NCBI RefSeq assembly: GCF_027942865.1
Contig: NC_134511.1
Coordinates: 40,136,607 to 40,200,606, forward strand
Length of the DNA: 64,000 nucleotides
From: Odontesthes bonariensis
Lineage: Eukaryota; Chordata; Actinopteri; Atheriniformes; Atherinopsidae
Reading direction: 5' to 3'
Both the position numbers and the translations under genes were made by a program. Below the pieces are notes generated by a model. The model was not told the DNA's origin. It was given only the letters and a program-made list of their open reading frames with translations, and did not search any database. Positions 13,801-25,825 of this stretch are shown here, piece after piece. How positions within the stretch are numbered: the stretch's first letter is position 1; each line of letters opens with the position of its first letter.

Positions 13801-14097
13801 ATTGCAGCTGTGGTTTAAGCTCACCCTCTGTGCCCTCACACTGGTGTTTGTATAGATCATAGATGTAGATCATAGTTTCACCCTGTGGACCTGGTCCTGC
13901 GGCAATATGCTCAGAGGGCCCCTCCTTTTTTTTTTTACTCTACTTTGGGTGCAACAGCAGGGACTTACAGGTTTCTGGATCATACATCAGAGACCCACCA
14001 AGGATTGTGCTGTCATCTCTGCTGGGACTGAAGGACTAACAGATGGGGCAGAGGAAAGAAAGAGTAAGAGGGGAAAAAAAACAATTTAGGTTGTCCC

Positions 14098-14143
14098 AGC
14101 TGTAATAACTCCAGTATGGAGCTGTAATAACTCCAGTATGGAG
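14098..14143. repeat. 22-bp direct tandem duplication
   Basis: The 22-base unit starting 'agctgtaataactcc' occurs twice without interruption (14098-14119 and 14120-14141), with two more matching bases. This is a recent local duplication with no visible function. Confidence 0.9.
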
Positions 14144-14739
14144 CGGTCCAAAAGAGCTTGAGATGCATGTTGCTCCATTTGCAGCTTTCCCATCCTTCAA
14201 ACACCATTGGAATCACTGACAAAATGTTCGGGAGAGACCACTCAGGTCCTCTACGTTCATGGCTTGTTGCAAGTTCATGTCCTACCTCCCGAGAGCTACT
14301 CTTCCTGCTCTGAGCAACTCCTCTTTCTGCTTGTACACCCTACACTGTCAGAGGAGACTGGGAGAAACTTTGTCACATAATTCAAGGCAACTCTAGAGAG
14401 TGCAGGTATTAAGTCATTTCAATTCTTACCATCATCGAAGTGCATAAGAAAGGATGCTACTGGGAGAAGATAGAAAGTTAAAGGGAGACAATGCACTAAA
14501 TAAAAGAACCCGAAGAAGTTAAGAAGAAGTAAAGAGAAAAGTGCACTTTGCTGGCAGACCTTCTGTGTGAATCATTTTTATGACCCTTTTGAATTTAATG
14601 GGCTTGTATCAAATTTACGGATAAAGAATAGTACACTGTAAAAAAAAGACAGAAAGAAAAAATGAATCACCGATTTCATAGATTTTTCCTGTATTTTTTA
14701 GATACGAACAAATTTCAATACAATTTCAGAAAGTCTGTG

Positions 14740-14762
14740 ATTTTACATGTCACATGTAAAAT
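14740..14762. repeat. Perfect 11-bp-arm palindrome
   Basis: Two 11-base arms reading 'attttacatgt' and its exact complement are separated by one base. The surrounding 14.63-14.80 kb contains an 'acactgtaaaaaa' phrase common in fish DNA-transposon relics, so this may be internal to a small MITE. Element ends were not found. Confidence 0.7.
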
Positions 14763-15330
14763 AACACGAAAAGCCGCCTCTTTGAAACTTGAGTTTTATT
14801 CCACACAAAATACATGTTGAAATACATTTTAGGGGTGGAAACACGAGTCTGATTTTTGCTGGTTAGTCCTAATTTGTTGCTATGCGATGCAGTTGTGGCT
14901 CAGTTTTCTTGCATTCGAATTTTGTTGTGGTTTTCAGAGGTTGAACTGCTGAGAACAATTTAAAAGACATTTCTCAACTGTGACCAACAGTCGGTGTCTG
15001 AGAATTAAGGTACGATTAGCTCTCTGATTAACTGCATCCCAAAAAAGTTGTTACTTAAGTGAAGTTATTGTCACGTATTATATGACTGAAAATTGCAGTT
15101 TGAACCTGTAAACTCAACTTCTCAGAAAGTAGAACTCATTTGCCTATCAATAGAATATAGAAATGAAGAAGGATGTGATAATATTGTGATGTTCAGTTAC
15201 AACAAGCTTGTTCTAGCAGATCTTAACGTTATCTACAGATAATTGCATTGCTATTGCATGCTTGAACATCCTTCACTGAAAGCCAAATATACCCAAAATT
15301 TGATTTAAATTTAGAACTAATAAGTGTGAG

Positions 15331-15375
15331 TGTGTGCGTGTGTGTTTGTGTGAATGTATATTTGTATATATGTAT
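15331..15375. repeat. GT/TA-rich microsatellite
   Basis: This is an imperfect run of gt and gtgt units on the + strand, passing into a short tatat-rich segment. It is simple sequence with no coding potential. Confidence 0.7.
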
Positions 15376-15691
15376 TCAATGTAAGTTTGATTGAAATATC
15401 AAAACAAGAATATAAAAAGGCGGGACAAAATCTGAAAGGAAAGCTGCTTAAAAGCCATTGCAACATTTCTTTGTGCACAGATATCACTACAATTCCCCAT
15501 CTATCTAATATACATATCACTCTGGGTAATCATCTGCAGGTTAATTGCTTAGACTTTTGCTGTTTGCTTCTTTCTCCCAAGGGAAAAGAAGGGAGTTTTT
15601 CATAAAAGAGGTGCCAAATGGGAGCCGGTAAGAAGCTATACATGGTGATGGGCTGAGGGGAGGAGGAGTGGTCTCTACCATGCTAGGCTAC

Positions 15692-15699
15692 AATAAAAG
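15692..15699 (+). promoter_or_regulatory. TATA-like element, candidate hapln1 core promoter
   Basis: 'aataaaag' within 'caataaaaggcac' lies about 225 bp upstream of the hapln1 start codon, with no splice acceptor needed between them. A start site about 30 bp downstream would give a 5' leader of roughly 190 nt. The same bases could be a chance AT-rich match, and many vertebrate HAPLN1 genes have a separate non-coding first exon further upstream. Confidence 0.3.
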
Positions 15700-15759
15700 G
15701 CACTTGTCTGGACCTCCGAGGAGCCCAAATTTTCCAGTAGCACCACAGGCAGCTACTGC

Positions 15760-15798
15760 ATGAGTAGAAAAGGGGACAGCTAGATGAATAAGAATTAA
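15760..15798 (+). promoter_or_regulatory. Two back-to-back short upstream reading frames in the presumed hapln1 leader
   Basis: A 7-codon frame (ATG at 15760, TAG at 15781-15783) is followed immediately by a second ATG at 15784 with four codons and a TAA (15796-15798). Both lie upstream of the hapln1 start at 15917. If this stretch is transcribed leader, they could dampen translation. Whether it is in the mRNA is an inference. Confidence 0.3.
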
Positions 15799-15916
15799 AG
15801 TAGAAAATTTGTTTAACATTCAGCTTGTTTCGCTTTGTTTTACAAGTAAATTTTTTATTCATATTTATACTTCAAAGACTTTTTGTTGAAAAAAAAAAGA
15901 GAGGGAGTGAGACAAG

Positions 15917-16007
15917 ATGATGAGTCTGCTATGCATCACAATAATCTCCCTGACCCTGGCTGGCAGTGCATACTGTGAAATGACGAGTCCATCCTCAGTA
16001 GAAAAAG
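15917..16007 (+). CDS. hapln1: hapln1 coding exon 1: signal peptide
   Basis: The exon encodes residues 1-30, starting MMSLLCITIISLTLAG, a typical secretory signal with likely cleavage near Cys20/Glu21. It ends in phase 1 before a consensus donor (gtaaga at 16008). The link between this exon and the Ig exon 4.9 kb away is inferred from phase, donor/acceptor match and gene order. Confidence 0.85.
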
Positions 16008-19000
16008 GTAAGATTAAATTAATGTTAAAGTGAATTAATATGCAGTAGTTGTCTTTTTATCTTTTATGGCTGCATCTGTGAGTGTGTGAGAGCGCGCCTG
16101 GAGGAGAAGAGCAGGAGGATGAGCTGTGTAAGGGATCTGAGTTAAATGGTACCACAGCACGGACTTGTGTAACAACAGAGTCATTGTAGAATTGGGTAAC
16201 AGAGTCGTCTCTGGGGTAACACACACTCCCAGACACACTGTGAATCACCATTGACTCATTGACTTGCATACAGGCCACCACAGCATGCAGTGGCTGGTGA
16301 ATAAATTACCCAGTCATTCATAGGAGCTTACTGGCCACTCTATTGAATGAGAACCATGTTAGTAATACCACTGGCTGTAAAAAATTGCCCGCGAGTGCCT
16401 GGCTGGAACTGGGCTAGTAGTCCTTACCTTTTCTAAATGCAGGAGTGGGAATTTCCACTTCTAATGTGCTAAGTCTTCTGTGAGATTTTTATTTTATGTT
16501 CTGTGATGTTACTATCACTTCCAGAGGAACGCATTATCAGTGAGCATGTGTATTTCGTTATGAGGCTGTTAAACATCACATTTACACCTGACAGCAGGAT
16601 GACACCATGAAATGGATGACACAGCTGTGCGATATGAGTTATTATGCATATCTACTGCTGTGGCAAAAGAAGAAAAAGGGCCAGCCAGAAGCCCTCATGC
16701 TATATGGATTAAATGATATTTAATGCACTTTCAGCAGCCCTGCAAGCTGACTCAGTAGATGTCAATTTAGGGATGTTCAGCTGTCTCTCTATCAAGGAGC
16801 AGAGGAACCTGCTCCTCTGTAGGGAAAAAAAAGTTTTACACTATTAAGAAATTAGGCTTTTTTTTAATCCAAACATTACAATTTCTCCCACAGTGATGTC
16901 ATAATCATGTGTGCATGTATATTTGTCTTAAAGTTAATAAATTGGTTTCATGTCTCCCCTATGTAAAAGCATTAGCTCAGCTGTGGCAAGCTCAGTCATT
17001 TTTCCATCCAGTATGTATATATATTTTTTTGTAACATGAGCACCCCGTCTGTTCATGGGGTACTGCCTGTACTCATATCTACTGACTCAGTGTAGCATTG
17101 GGAGCTTTTTGGCAAACCGCCATGGTAACAGGCAGCCTGACAGGAGCAGAGTGAAGATTAATGACCCACAGCCAAATGTATAGAGCCCCATGCTGAACAG
17201 CAGCCAAATGACTGTTGTTCCATGTGAGGTAATAGTCTGTTAAGTCCAACGCTTAGTGTGGCTGTTGGTTACTGAAGCATGGCCCAGTTTCTTAGGCTGG
17301 GTGGGAAAGGGGGCTGGGCTGAAAATGGACTGAGGCTGGTGGCTGAGTTGTAAATGTGTTTAGACTTTTGATGCTTTTGCATTTGTATTCATTTATCTTG
17401 AGTGAAATTACACAGCTGACTGTAATTAAAGCTGACTCTACATGTGTGCTGATGATTGCATACGCATGACCAAATGATTATGCATACCACACAATTTGTG
17501 TTTCTGCCTGTTCTGCACAACAGAACACAGGAAAAAAGTTTATTAGAATCAGAGTGTAGGAGTTGGCCTGCTGTGTTTGTCCCAGCTGTGCTTGTTAATC
17601 CCTTCTCCATATTGACACAAATGGGCCAGCAGCAGAGGAGAGCAAAGCTCGGGGATGTTGTAAAGCATCTCGTGCCTTGCTGCTCTGTCAGAGGGTGTGG
17701 CACACTGTGAACTTGCAGACTGCGCTCCGCAGATTCCCATGTTTCAACAGAAGAGGGATTTGTGCCAGTCTCATTATGTGACTTGAAATCATGCTCAAGA
17801 GTGAGATAGCACAATATTATTCTTTCAGGATATAGGACACAGATTAGATTTAGGTCTCTGTATTGTTTATTTACAGTTCAGTCTTGAGAAGAAACAGATG
17901 GTTTCAATCATTGGCTAACACAACCTTTACAGAGTGAGAGAATTGTGTTTGGTAATAAAATGGCAGCAGGGTTTGGCTACAGCTGCTTTATTCTCATACA
18001 CATATGCTCACTTGGTACTTTGCTCTGTTTTTAATTCCTAGCTGCACTCTTTAGTGGAAAATTCAGATTGAAGCCATTTTTGTACGATTTGTTAAATTAG
18101 AGAATTTAGCATCACCTTTAACTTCAGAGAGTCCCATGTGGTTTGAGGTGTTTCAAAGAAAAGAACAGCTTCCTTCTCCTGCCAAAAGGTTGTAGGTACA
18201 CACAGCAGGCAGTTGCTTTATGAGCACAGGGAGTCCATCCTGATCGGGCCCACTTCTCCTGTGGGATAAGTGCAGGAGTAGGAAATAGTGTGGAATTACC
18301 TTCTACATCCCTGTCTCTCTGTCTGTTACTGCCGCCTCAAGCATTCTCAACCTCCAAGTTCTGCATACAGTAACATGTTCCAAGGTCTTACAAGTAATAC
18401 ACTGGCACTGTTGGATTTAACTGTGCACATCCAGTGGCTAGTTTTCTTCTTCGAACAGAACAATGTTTGCATAAGTACAATGAACCCTTTTATTCTGCCT
18501 GCTTTAATTTATTTAGTATGATTTGGATATTTGGAAAAGTTTAGGCATTTAATTGGGGTGGCATCACCCATCCTGATGTCACCTTCACCTTTTGCCAAAG
18601 CTTTCATGAGCTGTTCAGTCATTCTGGATCCCTCACATTTCAATTGCTTCACATGCTACTGCTACCCATGCAGAGAATTTACGAGGCAGGAGAAGTTGTG
18701 AGTCATTTCTTACTGACGAAAAAGGCAAAGAGGACCCAGATTGCTTTTAAACATCGCACTCCATTGAAAGACATTAGTACAAAGCAGCAGCAGGAGGGTG
18801 TTTCTTAGCTCATAAAATAACTTGCATGTTGCTGACCACTCAGGAGGGGAGTGAGGGTACTGGGTGCAGTGATGTAGTGATAGAAGGGCAGAGCTGGAGA
18901 AGCTATAGAAGTCTCCAGCACTTTCAGCATTAAGAGAGATAAAAAAAAAAAGGTTTTAGCAGCGTGTAGTTTGACCAATTTGGTTTGTTTGGAGAGCTTC

Positions 19001-22000
19001 AGCAACTTAAAACCCTGTGAAGGCTTGATTGACATTTGGAATTTTAGTGACACTAAAGGAAATAAAGACACATAGCTACTGCACTGAAAGACTGGGATAC
19101 ATTTTTCAAGGCTTTTAGAGCAAGTAAGTCAAATACAGGGAACCAAAGCCAGGGCACAGATGGAGGTGATCAAAATGTACAAAAACACAAATCTGGCTAG
19201 TCAAAAAACAAAAACAGTGGTGGCTGAAGAGTTCAAGGCACAGGATGATTCCAACAAAAGGAATAATTTGAAAGTTCATACAATGTATGACTGAAAAGAC
19301 AAAGGATGAACAACACCTAAAACAATGGTAACCACAGTTACTGTTAGTTAACATAGAATTTATTTTTTACCCTCTGTATGTGCTCCCATAAAAGGGGCAT
19401 TTTATATTATTTCACTCCTCCTCTCTTCATAATTCATCACATGTCCCTGTGCAGGATAAGTTACCTTAGTGACCTTGTGAGGTTAAAAGAGCCAAGTTTG
19501 TGACATTAAATACTCTTAGGCTCGTTAAGTGGTAGACTCCTCTCACCAAGAGTTAGGAAAAACGCACAGACTGAATACACAAGGGAGGTAAGGTTAACAA
19601 CACACAGGGGAAACAAATCGGGTCAGCAAAAAAATCCTAAAGGAGAGAAGTAAAGCAAACCTTGATACAAGTAAAGTGAGCAAAGTGGCTTTTCCAAGAT
19701 AAAACAGAAAACTAACTTCAAACAAAACCCCAAAGCTGATCAGTTTAGACATGGGTTTGATTTAAAGTCAATCCCATGTCACTCCTCTGCGTATGTTTGT
19801 TGAGAAGAGATCATGGGTTGAGCAGAGGAGAGGGCAGCATACCACAAGCTTTCTTTTTATTTCCTGTGTTAGCCATGAGGGAATCATTGCATCCTTTTGA
19901 AGATTCGGTGACACCATATTCCAGACTAGCATTTGTTGAGACACGTCAACTGAAACAATGGCATCCTCATTCAGAAATTGGAGACACATTTGGCTAATAC
20001 ACAATGTTAATGCATTGCCTCTTTTGCCATCTTTCTTTGATTTACCAGATAGATTTTTATTGGCTTTCCTAACCTGTGGTGTGCTTGTGTGTTGGGTTGG
20101 TGTAGGAGAGGAGAGGGGGGTCAGGGGCCCTGTACATCTATTCATCTGGTGCTTATTATTGCCTGGCACAGGCCAGCTCTTGCTACTTGGGGTCTTCTTA
20201 AGTAAGCAAATCATGTGAGGTTTAAACGTGACCGTCAGAGAGAGAGCCTTTGGTTAGACACAGATGACCAAACATTTTAAGTTAAAGCATGGCCTAAGTT
20301 GAACTTCACGGAAAGAGAGGCAGTGCAGAGAGGGAAAGATTCCTGTTCTTCATTTGATAGCTGACATATTTAACACACATCAGATGTTGTAGATGAAAGA
20401 CAAGTGTTTCATTTTGAAAGGTAATGCTGAAGAGCCAAAAGCGTGTAACTGCCAAAACTGACAACAGCAGGAAGGAGACTAAAAAGAAAAGGATTGGCTC
20501 CAGGGGCTGAGGCTTGGCTTACTGATTAATTTTATTACCAGATTCACAGAACATTTTCTGTGAGACAGTATTTTTTTTACCATAACTTGATATAGAAAAT
20601 GCAGATATTTGAAAAACATGATTAACATGTCAATAAAGTGGAGGCCAATAAAGGGGGGGGGGACTAAGAAAGTCGTCTGGGTATTTCTCAGTTTGGATGT
20701 TTTCTTATTATTCATAATATGGTTTATGCAAGTCACAAAAGCAAAGCAAATATCCTGTGCGATATGTGGAATCATTACATAATAAATGTTCTATCAGCAT
20801 ACCATCTTCAAAGTGACTGTACGACAGGTCTACCACACAGTGGAGGTAAAAATGTTTTTCTCTTTTTCAGTCACGGCTCACCTAGGTGAAAATATCACCT
20901 TGCCCTGCACATTCCCATTCGAAGATAACTCATTCTTTGGCAGCATGGGTATCCGAGTCAAATGGACCAAACTGGGAGAAGAAGAATCCCTGACTGAAGA
21001 CGTGCTGACTTCAATGGGATTCCACAAGAAGACTTATGGAAGCTTTAAGGACCGCGTCTTCATGCAGGAATATGACAGTGATGATGCTTCCATAGTAATA
21101 ACTGATGTCACCATGGATGACGTGGGAAAGTATCGTTGTGACGCCACCAACGGGGAGGAAGACTACGTAGTGGACATCATCGTAGAACTGGAACATGATC
21201 TCACTACTGGTAAATCCTTCTTTTTTTTATTTTCATATTTCAGGTCAGTAATTTTGCTCTGCAATGTTTTTGATAAATATTTTCTTGTCTTGTAGAGAGA
21301 GAAAAACAAAAGATCACAAAGTGTGTGCTCTTATTTATCCAAACCACTCTATTAATTACCTTCATAAACATGTGTTCCCTATTATTCCTGACTCATAAGA
21401 ATTACCTTTAATTTACTGATGATAATAATAATAATAATGTCTCTATTTTAAACTGTGGCATAGAAAGATAATCGGCAGAATTGTCTTCCGATGGCAGAGG
21501 CTAAACATCTTTTCCTGAATATTCCACTTGTACTGTGTGACGAAAAGTGGAATAAATAGATTATATGAATAATAATGACTCCTTGCTACTTTGATGGAGG
21601 CAATTTGCATATTTTCCCAATATATTTCATACAAGTTGGCATAAGGAAAACACCACTTTGAATGCCATTGTAAATTAAGTCTGCAGCATTAATTCTATTA
21701 TTATTTCTCTTAATAGATTTGATATAAATATTAAGATTAACTTTTTCTTGGTTAACTTCTGTTGGTTAGATCACAGCAGATAAAGCACTTCTAAAACAAA
21801 TCTGCCCTAAATCAAGATGCTCCCTTACCAGAGAGATGGTGCTTTCATCATTTAGTTTCCACACAGTGGTTCATGAAACCTGGCCGTGTGACTGACATAC
21901 TCATGAACTGAATTGTTAACTTAATCAGAGATTTATGTTCTCTGACAATTCTGTGGGAAACACGAAATACATTTGGTATGAATATCAACCTGTATCAAAC

Positions 22001-23374
22001 AGTCATCAAGGATCATAATCTCAGCTTTGACCGTTACCTAGAGATTTCCACAGCATACTTTTGGCATCATATTCTGTGCACTTACTCAAGATTACCCAAG
22101 AATATCTGTGAGAATGCATCCCCAGCAGGATGAAAAACTAAGCTTGTGCTTTTAGCTGTTAGGCCTCTTTTTTTTTACATTCTGTACTTGCCTTTGAATT
22201 GAACATAGCTGGGAGCCAGTTTCTTGGGAAAGCTGCCACAACACTAATTAATCTCTGTTTATAGACAGTTTGTGGCTAATAGTGAGCTGAACAATATCTT
22301 AACACCAAGAAATTGCTTGGAAAAGAAAAGGAACTGTACTCCACACCTCGAATTTTGATTAATCAATTAGGCTCCAGAATCATTAACTCCTAATTCCCTT
22401 ATGATATCGGTAATGTTATAAGTTCAGAGGTTGACCTATTGTGGTCAACCTTGTGAAAAGGCTGTGAAAGGCTGAAGAGTATTCAATAAGAATGTTTTAT
22501 CAGTTTGAGTACATTGTGTACTTTGGTACGCTTAAATACAACCCATGAAGACGTCCTGTAAAGCACTATCCCTACAAACGACAGGAAGGAAATATGACTA
22601 GTGTTTCTAAATCAGAGCAGATGTTATTTTCAAGTCTCTCCTTTAACAAGCCATAAAATCCTTATAAGGGGGAAGGAGGAGGGGTCGAATGGCATGTGAC
22701 ACGCAGCAACTCCCGTCATCCGGGCGTTCATGATCAGCATAAGACAACTGTTACAACATGACCATTACATTCATGGACAGTTTTGGGTTTTTTTGCTGAT
22801 TACTTTGATAATTAGTAAAAGAACTCAAAGATCAAGTTTTGTAATTTGCTGGTTGAGTTTCAGTAATAGCATCACTCGATTTGAGTTAGAAAGCAAAACC
22901 ACTTTGTGAGGGTTACAAATTTATCATGGTTAGAGCTAAAGCAAGACATTTCACAGGCAGTTGCTCTCACAAACACCAGAGATCACATATTCTATCATAG
23001 GATGTATTCTCCCATCTCATTATGCAGACTTTTCTGTGAGGAACGTACAAGTTTGAAATGATTTGGTCAAACCATCTAATACTAAATTTAGATAGTTTTG
23101 TTTTCTACACCAAGTAGTTGTGTTGCCTAATGTTAAGCATTGATTGATTTAGAATGGAAAAATGTGACATTCAAAACTTGTTCATGTGTAATGGCAATTT
23201 GGAGAGAGACACGAACAAACAGATTGTGGCTTTGTCAGCAGTGATGAGGGCACCACTGGTTTGCTGTTCAAGTAACTGAGCTGCAGCAAAGCTTTCGATT
23301 TACTGGTCCATCCCCCTTCCAAATCTCACCTATGGTTATGAGATTTGGGGATTTAGGTAATGGCCAAAACTGGG

Positions 23375-23423
<49 letters not shown>

Positions 23424-24345
23424 GCTTACTGCAAATCTCTAGAGAAATGCAAATAAATCCAAATGATTTTATTACACTGTGATTATAAGTTAAATTCAAA
23501 CATTACTTCTTCAGTCATTTTTATTCACAATAAATCCATAGTTTACAATAATAAGTTGACAACTTAAAGTATTTTCTCTCTCAGAAGGTGTTGTATTCCC
23601 ATACTTCCCCCATATGGGCCGCTACAACATGATCTACGATGACGCTGTGCAGGCCTGTGAAAGCCAGGATGCGGTGGTTGCCAACTTTGATCAGCTGGTT
23701 GCAGCCTGGAAGAGCGGCTTGGACTGGTGCAACGCTGGCTGGCTGAATGATGGGACAGTCCACTATCCTATCACTAAGCCCAGAGAGCCTTGCGGTGGTT
23801 CCAACAGCAAGCCTGGACTCAGAAGTTATGGACGCCGAGACAAGAAGTTATTCCGCTTTGATGTGTTCTGCTATGTTTCTGAACTCAACGGTAAGTTTTC
23901 AAATGGTTTTTTGTCAATTTCATTAAGTTGCTATCTAGAGTAGGATATGTATTTACATATTCTAGGGTTGGTTTATACAAACCAATACACGGCTTCTCAA
24001 ATGCATCTGTCCTCAAAACAGAAAGTTCCTCCCCTTAACATGTGTTTTGCTCATCTAGGTCATTTCTATTGGCTGGTCCAGCCTGAAAGGCTGAGCTTTG
24101 ATGAGGCAGTGCAGGCGTGCTATGACGACGGTGCAGAGATTGCCAAGGTGGGCCACATGTATGCTGCATGGAAGCTCGAGGGCTACGATCGCTGCGATGC
24201 TGGCTGGTTGGCTGATGGAAGTGTCCGTTACCCAATTTCCAGGCCTCGCAAGAACTGCAGCCCCACAGAAGCTGCAGTGCGCTTTGTGGGATTCCCAAAC
24301 AAGACGATGAACGCTTATGGCGTCTACTGCTTCAGGCCTGAGTAG
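15917..24345 (+). CDS. hapln1: Hyaluronan and proteoglycan link protein 1 (whole gene, 4 coding exons)
   Basis: Joining 15917-16007, 20871-21209, 23585-23890 and 24059-24345 gives 340 codons plus a TAG stop; mammalian HAPLN1 is about 354. Introns are GT-AG and the first three coding exons all end in phase 1. Residues 1-20 form a hydrophobic signal peptide. An Ig V-type domain runs from about 31 to 143 (disulfide Cys43 and Cys120, sequon at Asn38). Link module 1 spans about 146-243 and link module 2 about 246-340, each with four cysteines and the CNAGW or CDAGW signature. The protein is secreted and locks lecticans such as versican onto hyaluronan. The link modules are strongly conserved, whereas the Ig domain and the short N-terminus diverge. 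Teleosts often have duplicated copies (a/b), and which one this is cannot be told here. The first of two adjacent ATGs has A at -3. Confidence 0.95.
16008..20870 (+). other. hapln1 intron 1
   Basis: This 4.86-kb intron runs from a gtaaga donor to a pyrimidine-rich tttttcag acceptor. No exon-like open segment was recognised inside it. It contains a G run near 20655-20663 and scattered A/T runs. Confidence 0.75.
20871..21209 (+). CDS. hapln1: hapln1 coding exon 2: Ig V-type domain
   Basis: The 339-bp phase 1-1 exon encodes residues 31-143. It carries the first Ig cysteine in NITLPC, a VKWTKL core strand, the SMGFHKKTYG segment typical of link proteins, and the second cysteine in GKYRCDA. The donor is gtaaat at 21210. 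The Ig domain mediates association with the lectican G1 Ig domain. Confidence 0.95.
21210..23584 (+). other. hapln1 intron 2
   Basis: This is a 2.4-kb intron with a gtaaat donor and a ctctctcag acceptor. It contains a short ATA/AAT trinucleotide run near 21421-21438 and a long TA dinucleotide run near 23.4 kb. No further exon was seen. Confidence 0.85.
23379..23417. repeat. (TA)n microsatellite
   Basis: This is an uninterrupted TA run of about 39 bp inside hapln1 intron 2, about 170 bp upstream of the exon 3 acceptor. It is likely to be length-polymorphic. Confidence 0.95.
23585..23890 (+). CDS. hapln1: hapln1 coding exon 3: link module 1
   Basis: The 306-bp phase 1-1 exon encodes residues 144-245. 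It begins EGVVFPYFP and contains AVQACESQDAVVA, GLDWCNAGWL, YPITKPREPCGG and FDVFCY, which are the four conserved link-module cysteines and hyaluronan-binding surface residues. It is flanked by a ctctctcag acceptor and a gtaagt donor. Confidence 0.97.
24059..24345 (+). CDS. hapln1: hapln1 coding exon 4: link module 2 and stop
   Basis: The exon encodes residues 246-340, from GHFYWLVQPERLSFDEA through YDRCDAGWLADGSVRYPIS to YGVYCFRPE and TAG. It follows a short 168-bp intron. The second link module is the most conserved part of the protein. The C-terminus ends shortly after the last cysteine, as in other link proteins. Confidence 0.97.
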
Positions 24346-25825
24346 TGAGGGGGTAGATTGTCATAGGGAAGCCATAACCACCAAAGAGCTGAAATGACCA
24401 CAGCCATTAAGATCAACAATGAAGCAAAAAAGCTTTGAGTAATAACTAGCATGAACTCCATACCGTTCTGAAGCTGTGATAACACTAAAACAAAATACTT
24501 TACATCTTACACCCATATACAAAACACAACAAAATCTTTGTAGCCATTAATTTCTTTTTTTTTCGTCTAAATGTGCTTTTTTTTTTTTTTAGCAGACTGC
24601 TGCGTAAAGGGCAACAGTGCTGAAGTAAGACTGGTGTGCATGAGACAAGATTGTTGAGGTCAACATTGTCTAAGCTTGGTTTGTCTTCTACAGAGTGATT
24701 TCATGTGTGGGGTTCAATTTCAAGAGCAGGTGCGCTCATCTGCTTTGAAATGTGCCTTGAACATTGTCCTGTTTTATTTTATCAAAAGTCACATCAATGA
24801 AAGACCAGATTGATTATAATGGGATTAACATTTACTTGGCTACAAGTGTTGAGCTATTGATTACACATGTTATCCTATATTCAGTAAGTAATCAGTTGGA
24901 TTGACCACTAGAGTTGAAGCTACATATCTGCAAACAACAAAAAGGTTTTTCCAACCCGAAGAGGACAAATCAACTGCAAAGGGAATGAATGGAATTGTCT
25001 CTGTCTGTAACCTATTTAGAGTTGAAAAAGCCCATTAGATCAATGACAAAAGGTTTTCACTTTTAAACAATGATTTACTAATAGATTTTTACATGTTTAC
25101 AGCATTCCTTTTGTGAAAAATATGATTAAACTTAAACTTACCTTTTTTGTGAAGTGTAGTTTTTAGGCTCATAAAAGCAGGATAGGCTCGGATTTGGCTC
25201 GGCAGTCATCCAAGTTATATCCAGATCTTTGTCCTCTAATATGAACTAAAACGTACCCCTGAATGAGTCATAGCCTTTCCCACTGATTTGAAAGAGATGT
25301 GGCATTATAGTAAATTATATATATAGTAATTTCAGTGCAACTACAACTATTAAATGGAGGAGTGGAAAATCACTCTGGTGGCATGGCCGGTTTCCTATTA
25401 TCATGAGCGGTGCATTTTTCAGAAGCAATTTCTTTTTTAAAGGCCTTATCAATATTGATGATATCTGAGATTTCTAAAAGGAGTAATATCCTTGATCATC
25501 ATGCTGTAGTGATTGGATCTGACTGCCTGCCTGCGGACCACAATGAGCATGTTTTTGACATTAAGAGTTTGTAGAGTTATGCCATGAGCAGTAGATAACA
25601 CAGTTTATGACGATTGGTTCCAAACGTAATTTGAAATTTTGCCTTATTGCTACTTTATTTCCTATAACTTTTTCTAACCCTGCCCACTGACATGTGGTAA
25701 TTACTTCAGATGTGTTTTTGTACACACTTGTGCATGAAAGAGATGAAAGTATTTTTGTATCGTATTACCATGTACCTTTTCAACAACACAGTTTGAAATA
25801 AAGAATACGACTTTTACATCAGTTT
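24346..25825 (+). other. Presumed hapln1 3' UTR
   Basis: No coding potential follows the stop. The AT-rich stretch runs to an AATAAA at 25797-25802, which is the first good polyadenylation signal I see in a suitable context. Transcript end is therefore inferred near 25.82 kb, for a 3' UTR of about 1.5 kb. Confidence 0.55.
25797..25802 (+). terminator. Candidate hapln1 polyadenylation signal (AATAAA)
   Basis: A canonical hexamer lies about 1.45 kb after the hapln1 stop. Downstream sequence is T-rich (tttttgtttg near 25860), compatible with a downstream element. Confidence 0.5.

Larger units (their letters stand above)
10860..15650. other. Non-coding DNA upstream of hapln1
   Basis: I see no supported gene here. 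Contents are AT-rich DNA, a 22-bp tandem duplication near 14.1 kb, an 11-bp-arm palindrome near 14.75 kb and a short GT-rich tract near 15.33-15.37 kb. Proximal regulatory elements of hapln1 probably lie at the right end, but none can be assigned from sequence alone apart from the TATA-like element listed separately. Confidence 0.55.

Noticed and set aside
17389-17814. 141-codon - strand frame inside hapln1 intron 1
   Set aside because: No domain or signal peptide recognised, overlaps frames on the other strand, and shows no splice sites consistent with a nested gene.
19768-20214. 148-codon - strand frame inside hapln1 intron 1
   Set aside because: Longest of the intronic frames, but without recognisable motif or conserved composition. 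Treated as chance.
20786-20870. Upstream methionine frame leading into the hapln1 Ig exon
   Set aside because: A good acceptor (tttttcag) ends at 20870, and a separate exon with a proper signal peptide in the right phase exists at 15917-16007. The upstream codons are intronic.
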